Assembly (NCBI GenBank): GCA_041752395.1
Contig: JBGSWN010000024.1
Span: forward strand, 1-64,000
DNA from: UBA6168 sp041752395
Lineage (GTDB): Bacteria > Bacteroidota > Bacteroidia > Chitinophagales > Saprospiraceae
Direction: 5' to 3'
Length of the DNA: 64,000 bases
The stretch's first letter is position 1; the number at the start of each line of letters is the position of its first letter. Positions 50,080-59,117 of the stretch are shown here, piece after piece. The notes under the pieces are model-generated. The model did not search any database and was not told the DNA's origin. It worked only from the letters and a program-made list of their open reading frames with translations. Both the position numbers and the translations under genes were made by a program.

Positions 50080-53000
50080 TCACAATTTCCCAATCATCAA
50101 CGGCAGTGCCTTCGCCCGCCGTCCTTCTGCCTGAATCCAAACCACATACCACCCCTCGGGCATGCCCGTCAGGTCAATTCGCACAGGCTCCAGCGGCGCT
50201 GAATCCACCTCCATTTCCTTCACCAGCCGACCCATCCTATCCACCAGCAGCAGCCGGACGATGCGGCCTTCTACGGCTCGCAGGTTCACGTCCACGTACT
50301 CGTTGGCGGGGTTCGGGAAGAGCTTGTATTCATCGAGGTCATCCCAAAACTCCAGCATCTGCACATTGGAGAAGGCAACCGAGCCATTTTTGCGAAGCTG
50401 AACAATCCGGTAAAAATTCCACCCCGGCAATGGCCGCAGGTCAGTGTGATTGTAGGTCATAAAATTATCAGACCACTCTTGATTTTCTTGCTCCGCAATG
50501 GGTGTCCAGACAAAACCATCTGCCGAGCGCTCCACGCCGTACTGAACGGCATGCTCGCCACTGTTCGTGCTCCACCGCAGTTTTGCAGTAGCACCATCTT
50601 GTTTCACAAAAAGGGAAAACACCTCGCCCGGCGCTCCAATTACTGGGCTTGGCGGCGGGTTTAGCGTCCAAAGTGCCTCGTCATCCTCTACAGGTGTACC
50701 CGATGTGTTGTTTCCGGGGGTGCTGTCCACGTCGGCGGGGCTGGCCGTTTTTACCTGCACGAAATAGGGCAAAGCGGTTGTATTTTGCAGACAAAACAGC
50801 TTTATCGTCATGATTTTGCTCGTTCCAGCCGCCAAGCTGCCCACTGTCCACTCCTGCGTGAACAAATCGTAACTCGTCCCAGCCGCTGGTGTGTTCATGG
50901 TGTGGGCAAGTCCTTGCGGGATTGGCACCGCCAATTTCACCCCGCTGGCCGCCGCCGTCCCGTTGTTTGTCACAGTGATGGTGAAGGTTAAATCGTTCCA
51001 AATCAGCAAATTAGGACTGCTCGCCGTCAGCGAGACTTCGAGGTCGGGGGCGCTGCCGCCGGGCGCTGTCACGCCAAAACTACGGGTCACATCGGCAGCA
51101 GGGTTGTACTGCGCATTGCCCGCTTGGCTGGCCTTGATGCTCACCGTACCCGTCGCTCCCGTCAAAGTCACGGTGTTTCCTGATAAAGTCGCTGGCCCGC
51201 TCACCAAGGTGAACGTCACTGGCAAGCCGCTCGATGCTGTGGCACTGATGGTGAATGGCGGACTAGTCGTCGTTTTGTTCGCCAAACTGTTGAAGGTGAT
51301 GGTCTGGTTCAGCAGCCCCGGTGCGCTCACCGTGAAACTCCGCTCGACCGGGGTTGCGGCATTCCAATTGGCGTTGCCAGCTTGCGTAGCCCGCACGGTC
51401 ACCGTGCCTGTCGTACCACCAAGGGTAATGGTGTTCCCTGAAATCGTCGCCGGGCCGCTCACGATGCTGAAGCTGACGGGCAGCCCGCTCGTTGCGCTAG
51501 CGGAAATGGCGAATGGCGCATCGGTCGTCACTTTGTTCGGGATTGCAGTGAACGTAATCGTCTGATTCTGAGGGCCTGCGCCCGGCGCTCCAGCAGTGAA
51601 GGCGGCCTCGTCGTCCTCGTTCGGGGTGGGTGCAGTGCCGTTGCCGGGAGTGCTGTCGTTGTCGCTCGGCGTAGCGGTGCTCACTTGGGCGTAGGCGGTA
51701 AGCGGCGCATTTTGCAAAATGAAAAAGTTGCAGGTGATGGTGGCCGTTTCGCCGGGGTTCATCGTGCCGACCGTCCAAACCTGGTCGGTGAAAAGCCCGA
51801 AGCTGCCCTTCGAAACCACCACCTCATTTCCACCCACATAAACGACACTTGAAGGTTTCGGGAAAGCCACTGTCACGCCGCTGGCCGCTGCTGTTCCCGC
51901 ATTCGTGAGGGTTGCAGTGAAACCGATATTCCCCCACTGCGTCACGTTTTGCGCCGTGGAAGTCATGGTCAGTTCGAGGTCAACGCCACTGCCGCCGCCG
52001 GGCAGGCTGACGGTGAAAGTCCGGTCAACATTCGGGGCGGGGTTGTAGCTGCTGTTGCCTGCTTGCGAAGCACGAATCGTTACCGTCCCGGGCTGTCCCG
52101 TCAAGGTGACCGTCGCACCGCTGAGCGTGGCCGGGCCGCTGATGAGCGTGAAGGTGACGGGCAAATTGCTCGACGCCGTCGCCGAAATCGTGAACGGCAC
52201 ATCGGTCGTCAGTTTGTTCCCAATATTGTTAAAAAGAATCGTCTGATTTTGCAGTCCCGGCTGCCCCACGGTAAAGCTCCGGTCAACGGGCGAGGCGGCG
52301 TTCCAACTGCTGTTGCCAGCTTGCGAAGCACGAACCACCACCGTCCCGGTCGTGCCGCCGAGCGTGACCGTATTGCCACTGACCGTGGCGGGGCCGCTCA
52401 CGATTTGGTAGCTCACAGGCAATCCACTCGTCGCTGTAGCGCTGAGGGTAAATGGTGCATCGGTGGTCACCTTGTTTGCTATCGTCGGGAACGTAATCGT
52501 TTGATTTTGAGGACCTTGGCCAGCGCCAAGTACTGTTTTAGCCACCTCATCGTCCTCGTTGGCGATGCCGGGTGTACCGTTTGCGGGTGAAGAATCGGGG
52601 TCGGGTTGGTCGCAGGCACTTACCTCTGCCCAGCCTGTGAAGGGCGGTGCGGCGAGCAGGTACCAGCCCACCGTCAGCGAGGCGGAGGCACCGCCAGCGA
52701 GATTGCCCACGTACCAGACTTTGGTGCCAAAATTATCGAATGTGCCTTGCGTGACCGTCCACTCCTGACCGCCGACGTACACCGTGTTGGCCGGCAGCGG
52801 AGCGAAAACCCGCACGTTGGTTGCCGTCGTCGAACTGTTGTTGGTGACGGTGAACGTGTAAAAAATCGAGTTGTAGATGCTGGCCGTGCTTGGGTTCGTG
52901 GTGGCGCTGAGCGAGAGGTCAACGCTGCCTCCCCCACCCGACTGGGTGACGGTGAAGCTGCGGTCCACGGGTGTGGCCGATGCCCAGCTCCCATTGCCGG

Positions 53001-55968
53001 ATTGGCTGGCCCGAACCGTCACCGTTCCGGCTTGTCCGGTCAAAGTCACGGTGCTGCCGGAGATGGTGGCCGGGCCGCTCATGATTTGAAAACTGACCGG
53101 TAGACCGCTGCTTGCCGTGGCTGAGATGGCGAACGGCGGGGAAGTCGTGGTTTTGTTCGGGATGGTCGGGAAGGTGATGATTTGCGTTTGCGGAGCAGAA
53201 GAAAATGGCAAAAGGCGATTGCCGGGAATGGGGCGTTCCAGCGTACCGCCTGGTAGCGTCCAGCCGACGGCGAGGTTGTCGCCTCCAGTGCCTTCCTTCA
53301 TCAGCGCTTCGATGTAGTATTGTTGACCTGCAGTCAAGGTGATGAGGGCGGATTGTTGCGAAGGAAATTTTGTCCATTCCTGTGGATTTGTCCAATCCGG
53401 CACATTGGCGATGAGTGTCTTATTTATGGGGCTACTGGTTGTTGAAAGCCAAAGTTCGCCGTTGTCGTCGCTCGAAATCCAGAAACGGTACTGCCCGGTG
53501 ACGGGCGGGCAAACGTAGCCTCGGACGCGGACACCGTAGTTGTCGAAAGCATCCACGGGGATTTCAAAAATGTTCAAACTGCCAGTGGCGTTGGGGGTAT
53601 TTGCCAGCGGAATCTGTGAAACTGCTGTGCCAGTTACCCCCGTCCACCTTTCAAAAGAAATGCTACCCGTGCCGGAACAACCGCTGGGCGGGGCCACATT
53701 TATCCAAAAACTCTGCGAAACGTTGACGGCGGGGCCGAACGTGCCGTTGCCGGGTTGCGTGGCAGCAATGGTGACTTTGCCGGGCACGCCAAGCAGGGTG
53801 ACTTGGTTGCCCAAAACCTGCGCCGGACCTTCGGTCACGTAGAAAATGACGGGCAAGCCGCTGGTGGCTGAGGCAGTCAGGTTGAACGGCGCATCCCCTA
53901 CCAATTTATCCGAAATAGCGGAAAAACTGAGGGTTTGGCTCGTTCCGGTGCAGGCCGGGAAAATGTCTTTTTGAAAAGAAGCGCTTGCCCCCGTGGGGTC
54001 GCTGGCATTGAGTTTTACCCGGTACCAGTAGCTGGCATTGTAGCACTCGACGGGCGTGAGGTTCACACTGGCCGTGGCGGTGGTGAAACTCTGCACGGGG
54101 TGAGAGTGTGCATTGTGGTAGAGCAGCACTTCCCATTGGTAGCTCAGTTGCGCAGCAGAATGATTCGCATCCGTGACCGTTGCGCTGAGGCTGACGGGCG
54201 TTGTGACGCCGGGGTTAAAGGTATTGATGGCGTCCACGCTCGTGGCGACGATAACAGGGGCGCTGTTGTTGATGCTGACGTTGACGGAGGTCGTGGCGGT
54301 GAGGCTGGTGTTGTCTGTGACAGTCAATGTTACGGGGAATCCGGCGGGGGAACTGCCGGGGTTGTAAGTTTTGACGGGATTTGCTTCGGTGCTGGTCGTC
54401 CCATCGCCGAAATTCCAGAGATAGGCCAGCGTGCCGCCGTCCTGGTCGTAGGTGTTGAAGCTGGAAAACTGGACGGTTAGGGGCGATGTCCCGCTATTTG
54501 GCGAAGCCGAAGCAAAGGCAACGGGCGCATGGTTGGTCGTGCCAGTAAAGCTGACTTTTCGGATTTGGTCGGGGTAGCGCACGTACCAGATGCCGTCCTG
54601 CGTGGGATGGGTTGTGACGAAAACACAAGCGCCTGCCACATCCACGAAATTTTTCACTTCGATGGGGTTGTAGTTCGCGTCAAAACGAAAATTTTTAATC
54701 CAGCCAGCGCCGTAGTCAGCGTGAAAATAGGTGTCGTGCCATTCAGGTGGGAAAACGTGACCGTGATACCAAGTGCCGCCCGTGCTGGCGTTTCCAGTGA
54801 AAGTATTGCCGGGCAATTGCGCCGAGCCGACATTGTAAATCGTGCCGTTGATGAGGCCACGGGCAGCGCCAGTGCGCCAATCCACCCGCGGACGGTCGTG
54901 CGTGGCGGGGGTGTAGGTCGCGTTGTTGTAGCCGGGTTGGGTAGTCATGCCCTCGTATTTGGGCCAGCCGAAGTTCATGCCGGGCGCGTTCACCACGTCC
55001 ATTTCTTCCCGCGTACTCCAACCCACGTCCCCCAACAGGAACACGCCAGGGTTTCCGTCGGCGGGGTTGTGGCTTCCGGTTTCTGGAACATAGTTCATTC
55101 GATAGGGGTTTCGGACACCGCGAGCCCAGACGCGGGAGGCGACGGACTTGGGCTGGGCCGCGTTCCAGTAAGGGTTGCTGGGGTAGCCTTCGCCTGTTTG
55201 AGGGTTCAGGCGCAAGATTTTACCAGAATAAGAAGTCAGGGTCTGTACCCGATACGCGCCGATGTTTTGCGCCGAAGTGATAATACCGTCGGTAATGGCC
55301 TGCGACCAGTAGGTCTCGGGGTCGCTGCCTTGGTCAACGGCGTTGTAGCTGGCGCCGTCGCCCATGCTGGCGAGCAGCGAGCCGTCCTGGCCGAAGACGA
55401 GCGAACCCGTTCCGTGGCTTTCGTGGAGGATGGGCGGGCCATCGTTCACCGAATTTCCCAAAAGCACAAACCGGCTGTTCGGCACGATGCTGGCGTAGGT
55501 GCTGATGTCCACCTGGTAGCGGGTGATGCGGCCAATGGTGGCGTTGAAATATTCGTTGGTGGCAGGGTTGTACTGTCCGGTGCCGAACTTGAGAAGGTGA
55601 TGGCGATCTACAACGTACTGGAGGTAAATGTAGCCGTTGGTGGTGAAATTGGGATCCAACGCGAAGCCGAGGAGGCCGAAGTCGCGCCAAGCGCCCACCT
55701 CAGCGGAGATGTCGAGGAGCGCAGGTGTTTGTTTGACGCCATTCACGACGACCCAGACTTTGCCGACGGTTTCCCAGACGTACATGCGGCCGTTGTTGTC
55801 CCAAGTAAAACCAGCCACTTGGTTAAAGCCGCCGAGGTAGAGGTTGTCAGAGAAACCTGCGGGCTGGGCGCGGAGGCTGCCTTTTGCGAAGAAAAGCAAA
55901 ATGCCGATGAAAATAAGGATGAGTGGCCAATAGCTGGCGCGACTTGAAACGGGTGTTACTCGGTTCAT
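50080..55968 (-). CDS. giant secreted protein: glucose/sorbosone dehydrogenase-like propeller, PKD, PA14, CARDB and T9SS domain
   Basis: 1,962 residues with an N-terminal hydrophobic export segment (LILIFIGILLFFAKG). Residues about 40-490 form a six-bladed GSDH-like propeller (FTWDNNGRMYVWETVGKVWV, WARGVRNPYRMNY, GWPKYEGMT). Then come PKD (VQFSSFNTYDQDGGTLAYLWNFGDG, about 500-585) and PA14 (about 770-880, YRFWISSDDNGELWLS). Six MBG-like repeats follow, each starting TITFxxIxNKxTTxxPF, along with three CARDB/DUF11 units (VDLSLSATTNP, VDLELTMTST, PDLEVSLTAS). The end is a type A sorting domain (YKLFPNPANEYVDVNL). It is probably a surface protein that binds or oxidises sugars; PQQ-binding residues were not verified. 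Confidence 0.9.
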   Translation of the reverse strand: MNRVTPVSSRASYWPLILIFIGILLFFAKGSLRAQPAGFSDNLYLGGFNQVAGFTWDNNGRMYVWETVGKVWVVVNGVKQTPALLDISAEVGAWRDFGLLGFALDPNFTTNGYIYLQYVVDRHHLLKFGTGQYNPATNEYFNATIGRITRYQVDISTYASIVPNSRFVLLGNSVNDGPPILHESHGTGSLVFGQDGSLLASMGDGASYNAVDQGSDPETYWSQAITDGIITSAQNIGAYRVQTLTSYSGKILRLNPQTGEGYPSNPYWNAAQPKSVASRVWARGVRNPYRMNYVPETGSHNPADGNPGVFLLGDVGWSTREEMDVVNAPGMNFGWPKYEGMTTQPGYNNATYTPATHDRPRVDWRTGAARGLINGTIYNVGSAQLPGNTFTGNASTGGTWYHGHVFPPEWHDTYFHADYGAGWIKNFRFDANYNPIEVKNFVDVAGACVFVTTHPTQDGIWYVRYPDQIRKVSFTGTTNHAPVAFASASPNSGTSPLTVQFSSFNTYDQDGGTLAYLWNFGDGTTSTEANPVKTYNPGSSPAGFPVTLTVTDNTSLTATTSVNVSINNSAPVIVATSVDAINTFNPGVTTPVSLSATVTDANHSAAQLSYQWEVLLYHNAHSHPVQSFTTATASVNLTPVECYNASYWYRVKLNASDPTGASASFQKDIFPACTGTSQTLSFSAISDKLVGDAPFNLTASATSGLPVIFYVTEGPAQVLGNQVTLLGVPGKVTIAATQPGNGTFGPAVNVSQSFWINVAPPSGCSGTGSISFERWTGVTGTAVSQIPLANTPNATGSLNIFEIPVDAFDNYGVRVRGYVCPPVTGQYRFWISSDDNGELWLSTTSSPINKTLIANVPDWTNPQEWTKFPSQQSALITLTAGQQYYIEALMKEGTGGDNLAVGWTLPGGTLERPIPGNRLLPFSSAPQTQIITFPTIPNKTTTSPPFAISATASSGLPVSFQIMSGPATISGSTVTLTGQAGTVTVRASQSGNGSWASATPVDRSFTVTQSGGGGSVDLSLSATTNPSTASIYNSIFYTFTVTNNSSTTATNVRVFAPLPANTVYVGGQEWTVTQGTFDNFGTKVWYVGNLAGGASASLTVGWYLLAAPPFTGWAEVSACDQPDPDSSPANGTPGIANEDDEVAKTVLGAGQGPQNQTITFPTIANKVTTDAPFTLSATATSGLPVSYQIVSGPATVSGNTVTLGGTTGTVVVRASQAGNSSWNAASPVDRSFTVGQPGLQNQTILFNNIGNKLTTDVPFTISATASSNLPVTFTLISGPATLSGATVTLTGQPGTVTIRASQAGNSSYNPAPNVDRTFTVSLPGGGSGVDLELTMTSTAQNVTQWGNIGFTATLTNAGTAAASGVTVAFPKPSSVVYVGGNEVVVSKGSFGLFTDQVWTVGTMNPGETATITCNFFILQNAPLTAYAQVSTATPSDNDSTPGNGTAPTPNEDDEAAFTAGAPGAGPQNQTITFTAIPNKVTTDAPFAISASATSGLPVSFSIVSGPATISGNTITLGGTTGTVTVRATQAGNANWNAATPVERSFTVSAPGLLNQTITFNSLANKTTTSPPFTISATASSGLPVTFTLVSGPATLSGNTVTLTGATGTVSIKASQAGNAQYNPAADVTRSFGVTAPGGSAPDLEVSLTASSPNLLIWNDLTFTITVTNNGTAAASGVKLAVPIPQGLAHTMNTPAAGTSYDLFTQEWTVGSLAAGTSKIMTIKLFCLQNTTALPYFVQVKTASPADVDSTPGNNTSGTPVEDDEALWTLNPPPSPVIGAPGEVFSLFVKQDGATAKLRWSTNSGEHAVQYGVERSADGFVWTPIAEQENQEWSDNFMTYNHTDLRPLPGWNFYRIVQLRKNGSVAFSNVQMLEFWDDLDEYKLFPNPANEYVDVNLRAVEGRIVRLLLVDRMGRLVKEMEVDSAPLEPVRIDLTGMPEGWYVVWIQAEGRRAKALPLMIGKL

Positions 55969-56175
55969 AATTTTTGGATTTTAGTGCTTGCTTAAATAGT
56001 GTTTGCGTGGCAGTTGCCAGCAGTACGGGGGAAGTCCAGACTTGATATTTGAAAGGGATGTGAGTGAGGAGGCTTTCAGAAAAACTTTGGAAGCGATGCG
56101 AAGGTAAATTTAATCTTTGGAAAATTAGGCATGGATGTAAGGGAAATCTCACGCTCACGCTGGTTTAAAACAAAA

Positions 56176-56202
56176 GAAGGCTGCCCAAAATGAGCAGCCT
56201 TC
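56176..56202 (-). terminator. Rho-independent terminator of the Hsp20 gene
   Basis: GAAGGCTGC and GCAGCCTTC form a 9-bp stem with a 9-base loop. On the minus strand TTTTGTTTTAAA follows. Confidence 0.75.
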
Positions 56203-56228
56203 ATGTCAAAGTCTTGCGTCGCAAATTT

Positions 56229-56672
56229 TTAGGCCACAAAAATGTCCTTCGCAGGCGACTGCGCACCGGGCAGTTTTGGCAGCGTCACCACCAGCACCCC
56301 ATCGGTGTAGCGGGCGGCGATGCCTTCGGCGTCAATTTTTTCATTGAGTGAAAATTGGCGCTCGAAAGGCACGGTCTTGAACTCCCGGCGGGTCCAATTC
56401 TTGCCTTTGCCGAGGTCGCTTTCCTCGCGCCGGCGGCCTGTGATGGTGAGCACATCGCCTTGCAAGCCGATCTGGAAATCCTCCTTCGAACGGCCCGGTG
56501 CTGCGAGGTGCAGTTCGTAGCGGTCTTCCAGTTCTTCCACATTCACGGGAGGCTGAAACCAGCCGCCCCGGTGATGGCCACTAGCTTGTGCATTCGCCCA
56601 AGGCCCGTAGCCCATTCCTTTGGAGGCATGTCCCCAGCCTCCGTGTTTTCCATGATGATTACCATAACACAT
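56229..56672 (-). CDS. Hsp20/alpha-crystallin small heat-shock protein
   Basis: 147 residues. The alpha-crystallin domain covers about 38-140: VNVEELEDRYELHLAAPGRSKEDFQIGLQGDVLTITGRR, RREFKTVPFERQFSLNEKIDAEGI and YTDGVLVVTLPKLPG. The C-terminal I/V-x-I/V anchor is FVA-like and weak. Residues 1-37 are unusual: very rich in His, Gly and Trp (HHGKHGGWGHASKGMGYGPW), a likely metal-binding or aggregation-prone arm. It is an ATP-independent chaperone holding unfolded proteins. A separate unit with a terminator directly 3' and a repeat-rich leader (56708-56779). Confidence 0.92.
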   Translation of the reverse strand: MCYGNHHGKHGGWGHASKGMGYGPWANAQASGHHRGGWFQPPVNVEELEDRYELHLAAPGRSKEDFQIGLQGDVLTITGRRREESDLGKGKNWTRREFKTVPFERQFSLNEKIDAEGIAARYTDGVLVVTLPKLPGAQSPAKDIFVA

Positions 56673-56707
56673 AGTTGAAAAAAGTTTTGAGCAGCGGGGA
56701 AGGTTTT

Positions 56708-56779
56708 TTTTGGTTTCAGGTTTCTGGGTTCAAGGCAGTCTCTGCGTGAAACCAAAAACCTGAAACCTGAAACCTCCCT
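56708..56779. repeat. GGTTTCAGG-word inverted repeat
   Basis: TTTTGGTTTCAGGTTTCTGG faces CCAAAAACCTGAAACCTGAAACC. Same word family as 37885-37961. Confidence 0.6.
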
Positions 56780-56802
56780 TACCGTCTGCTTTAGGTTAAA
56801 AA

Positions 56803-57066
56803 TTAGATGACTTCAATAATCCTAGTTTGCTGCATCCAGTCGAAAGCTGGCTCGTTGCGCTGGGCGTCAATCGGAACGGGCTGCCGATGCCGCATGGCGG
56901 CTACGTGCATCGGTGTGTACCGATGTCGGCCACTCAGCCCACGAAATGCAATCGCTCCTGCACCCAGCACGGCTGCGCCGAAGAGGACGACAAACAAGAT
57001 TTTGAACAAGAAAAATAGGAGTACCAGGCCCACAAGTGGGCCAACGATAAATGGAAACCGTCGCAT
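56803..57066 (-). CDS. small membrane protein of unknown function
   Basis: 87 residues from ATG 57066; upstream residues (KKRRQNFTRFFS) are probably untranslated. A single strong membrane helix covers residues 5-40 (FIVGPLVGLVLLFFLFKILFVVLFGAAVLGAGAIAF). The soluble tail has RHRYTPMHVAAMRHRQPVP and ends IIEVI. No family recognised. It is on the same strand as and 131 bases upstream of Hsp20, so the two may be cotranscribed as a stress unit. Confidence 0.6.
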   Translation of the reverse strand: MRRFPFIVGPLVGLVLLFFLFKILFVVLFGAAVLGAGAIAFRGLSGRHRYTPMHVAAMRHRQPVPIDAQRNEPAFDWMQQTRIIEVI

Positions 57067-57402
57067 AATTTGGATTTTATGAAATGAAAAAAATCGGGTG
57101 AAATTCTGGCGGCGTTTTTTCACTCAATAGCCGCACAAATAGGAAGACGAGGCAAGTCAAAAATTACTTTAAACGATTTGACTTTTTTTAAAAATATTTT
57201 TTAATCGGTTGATTTTCAATTAATTAACCCTAGTTGTGTTTAAAAGCAGGATTTTGGCTTCGCCAAAATGGGATAGGACACAGATTAAACTGATTGGACT
57301 GATTCGGACTGATTTAGAAATCTGTGAAAATCTGTTTAATCCGTCCAATCTGTGTCCCAATAATTTTTGGCGAAGCCAAAACAGGATTCTTTGCAATTGA
57401 AG
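57067..57402. other. intergenic region with an AGATT-word inverted repeat
   Basis: TTTTGGCTTCGCCAAAA (57252-57268) and its match at 57364-57382 form the ends. Between them, words like GACACAGATTAAACTGATTGGAC face GTTTAATCCGTCCAATCTGTGTC. No gene is recognised. The palindrome may end transcription of the esterase gene. Confidence 0.55.
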
Positions 57403-58146
57403 CTATTTATCAAACAACCAGCGGTGGAGTTTCGGGAATTCCCGCCCCCAAAAAACCTCGTTGTGTTTGCCGCGGTCGCGGAGCACCACGCGAATTTGCC
57501 CATCAGAAAATCCGCCTTTGCGAAGCGACTGATAGACATGCTGGAGGCTCGATTCCATTCGACCGCTTTCCGTTCGGCTGCCCGCCACGTAGAATTTACT
57601 CTTTCTGCCAAGGTCGTTTTCCGCCAACTGGAAAACCTGCGGATTGAACCAAAGCGATGGCGACAGCGCTCCCACTTTACCGAACACTTCCCCAAATCGA
57701 AGCCCCGCCCACAGCGCCAACAAGCCGCCCATCGAGCTGCCGATGATGGCCGTGGTTTCGGACTGTGGCAGGGTGCGATAACTGGCATCCACCTCCGGCT
57801 TTAGTTCATTCATTATAAATTGAATATGCTCCAGCCCTCCCCCACCCTGCTTACCTCGATGGTAGGGCGCGTATTCGCGTATGCGATCCGCGCCCGCGTT
57901 GTCAATACCGATGACAATGGCCTGCAAGCGCTTCGGCATTTTTGTCATCGTTTCGGGGATTTTCCAGTGCCTACCGCCAAAGGCCGTGCTGGCCTCGAAA
58001 AGGTTTTGCCCATCCAGCACATAAATGACTGGGTAGCGGCGGTTTGAGCCATAATAATCGGGCGGCAGTAATACACGTACGGTGCGCAACGGACCTTGTG
58101 GCGCGATTCTTATTCTAAAATAATGCAAGTCTTGTGGCTGCCTCAT
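57403..58146 (-). CDS. alpha/beta-hydrolase esterase (esterase D/IroE-like)
   Basis: 247 residues without signal peptide. PVIYVLDGQNLFEAST is the first strand, and IVIGIDNAG holds an oxyanion region. TAIIGSSMGGLLALWAGL is the nucleophile elbow with Ser in GxSxG, KVGALSPSLWFN follows, and the final GKHNEVFWGREFP carries the likely catalytic His. Family members hydrolyse siderophore or other small esters. It overlaps the small membrane protein gene upstream by 4 bases, so the two are translated together. The operon probably begins with the ECF sigma factor gene. Confidence 0.87.
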   Translation of the reverse strand: MRQPQDLHYFRIRIAPQGPLRTVRVLLPPDYYGSNRRYPVIYVLDGQNLFEASTAFGGRHWKIPETMTKMPKRLQAIVIGIDNAGADRIREYAPYHRGKQGGGGLEHIQFIMNELKPEVDASYRTLPQSETTAIIGSSMGGLLALWAGLRFGEVFGKVGALSPSLWFNPQVFQLAENDLGRKSKFYVAGSRTESGRMESSLQHVYQSLRKGGFSDGQIRVVLRDRGKHNEVFWGREFPKLHRWLFDK

Positions 58147-58475
58147 TCGGGTCTTTTTTTACAGCGCTCGCGCCATTTTGCTTTGAACTGGGCGCGATCC
58201 TCCTCGCTCATGTTGCGCCATTTCTCCCGCCAGTGCATGGTGCCGCCTTGGTGTGGTCGGGGTTTGCCATGGAAGCCGCCGAACAGGATTTTTGAAAGCA
58301 CGAGCATCCCTACTGCCTGCCAATAGGTCAGCGCCGTGACGCCCGTCACGACCTTGGGCAGTATCGCGTTCCAAAGCAACATGACCACCCAGCCCAGCAA
58401 CAGCGCGAAGCCTACAATGGCGAACGGGATGAAGAAGAATTTTTTGCGGCGGTTGCTTCTATTATCGTTGAACAT
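58143..58475 (-). CDS. membrane protein with C-terminal charged helix
   Basis: 110 residues. Residues 12-38 form one membrane helix (FFFIPFAIVGFALLLGWVVMLLW) and 45-65 a second amphipathic one. The last 35 residues (HWREKWRNMSEEDRAQFKAKWRERC) are a charged helix with a resemblance to short CpxP/Spy-like or anti-sigma tails, only suggestive. It lies between the sigma factor and the esterase, which are common neighbours in Bacteroidota. It could tether or sense for the ECF regulator; this is inferred from place alone. Confidence 0.6.
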   Translation of the reverse strand: MFNDNRSNRRKKFFFIPFAIVGFALLLGWVVMLLWNAILPKVVTGVTALTYWQAVGMLVLSKILFGGFHGKPRPHQGGTMHWREKWRNMSEEDRAQFKAKWRERCKKRPE

Positions 58476-58486
58476 GGCTGTTTTTT

Positions 58487-58566
58487 TGAGACTTTAGACA
58501 GGAGACATTAGACTTTAGACTTTACGCACATTATTTCATTCTAATGTCTAAAGTCTAATGTCTCTC
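58487..58566. repeat. TAGACATTAGACTTTAGAC inverted repeat
   Basis: GAGACTTTAGACAGGAGACATTAGACTTTAGAC faces CTAATGTCTAAAGTCTAATGTCTC. Words shared with 18812-18890 and 32600-32740. Confidence 0.7.
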
Positions 58567-58568
58567 TC

Positions 58569-59117
58569 TTAAAGTCCATTTTCTAATTCGAGATAAAAGG
58601 TTTCGAGGCGGCGGCGCAAGTGTTGCACGGCGTATCGTTTTCTGGAAATCAGGGTTTTGATGTTCTCGCCCGTCCTGTCAGCGATTTGCTGGAAGGTCTG
58701 GTCTTCCAGTTCGTTCCAGACGAAGACGTTGCGCTGGTTTTCGGGTAGTTCATCAAGGGCAGCGAAGAGCGCTTCCCAAAAAAGTTGGCGAAGGTACTCG
58801 TCTTCTGGGGTTACGAAGTCGGCAAGCAGGAGGTCGCTGAACTGCGTTTCTCCGTCCTCGTTTTCGTAGGCTAGGTCCTCAAGGCGGTCGGGTTGGCGCT
58901 TGCGGGAGCGGTCGGTCAGCTTGTTTCGGGTCACTCGGAACAGCCAGGCACCGATGTTCTCGATGGACTCCAAATCAACGATTTGGCTGAGCTGGTACCA
59001 GACGTCCTGCAGCACATCCTCGGCGTCGGCATCGCTGCCCACCCGCGGTCGGATGAAGCCGAAGAGGCGCTTGCCGTAGCTGCGCACCGTCTGCACGATG
59101 TTCTGCCGTTCTGCCAT
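58569..59117 (-). CDS. ECF-type sigma-70 factor
   Basis: 182 residues from ATG 59117 (MAERQNIVQTV). A longer start at 59210 would add 31 residues of no known similarity. Region 2 is visible as AEDVLQDVWYQLSQ, IGAWLFRVTRNKLTDRSRKR (region 2.3-2.4). Region 4 is ALDELPENQRNVFVWNELEDQTFQQIADRTGENIKTLISRKRYAVQHLR, a helix-turn-helix. It directs RNA polymerase to a special set of promoters under cell-envelope or oxidative signals. No classical anti-sigma gene is adjacent; the small membrane protein 93 bases downstream is the only candidate. Confidence 0.9.
   Translation of the reverse strand: MAERQNIVQTVRSYGKRLFGFIRPRVGSDADAEDVLQDVWYQLSQIVDLESIENIGAWLFRVTRNKLTDRSRKRQPDRLEDLAYENEDGETQFSDLLLADFVTPEDEYLRQLFWEALFAALDELPENQRNVFVWNELEDQTFQQIADRTGENIKTLISRKRYAVQHLRRRLETFYLELENGL

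Noticed and set aside
54529..55947. 472-codon open frame on the plus strand
   Set aside because: It is antisense to the GSDH propeller, has no recognisable motif and carries the composition of a shadow frame in GC-rich codons.
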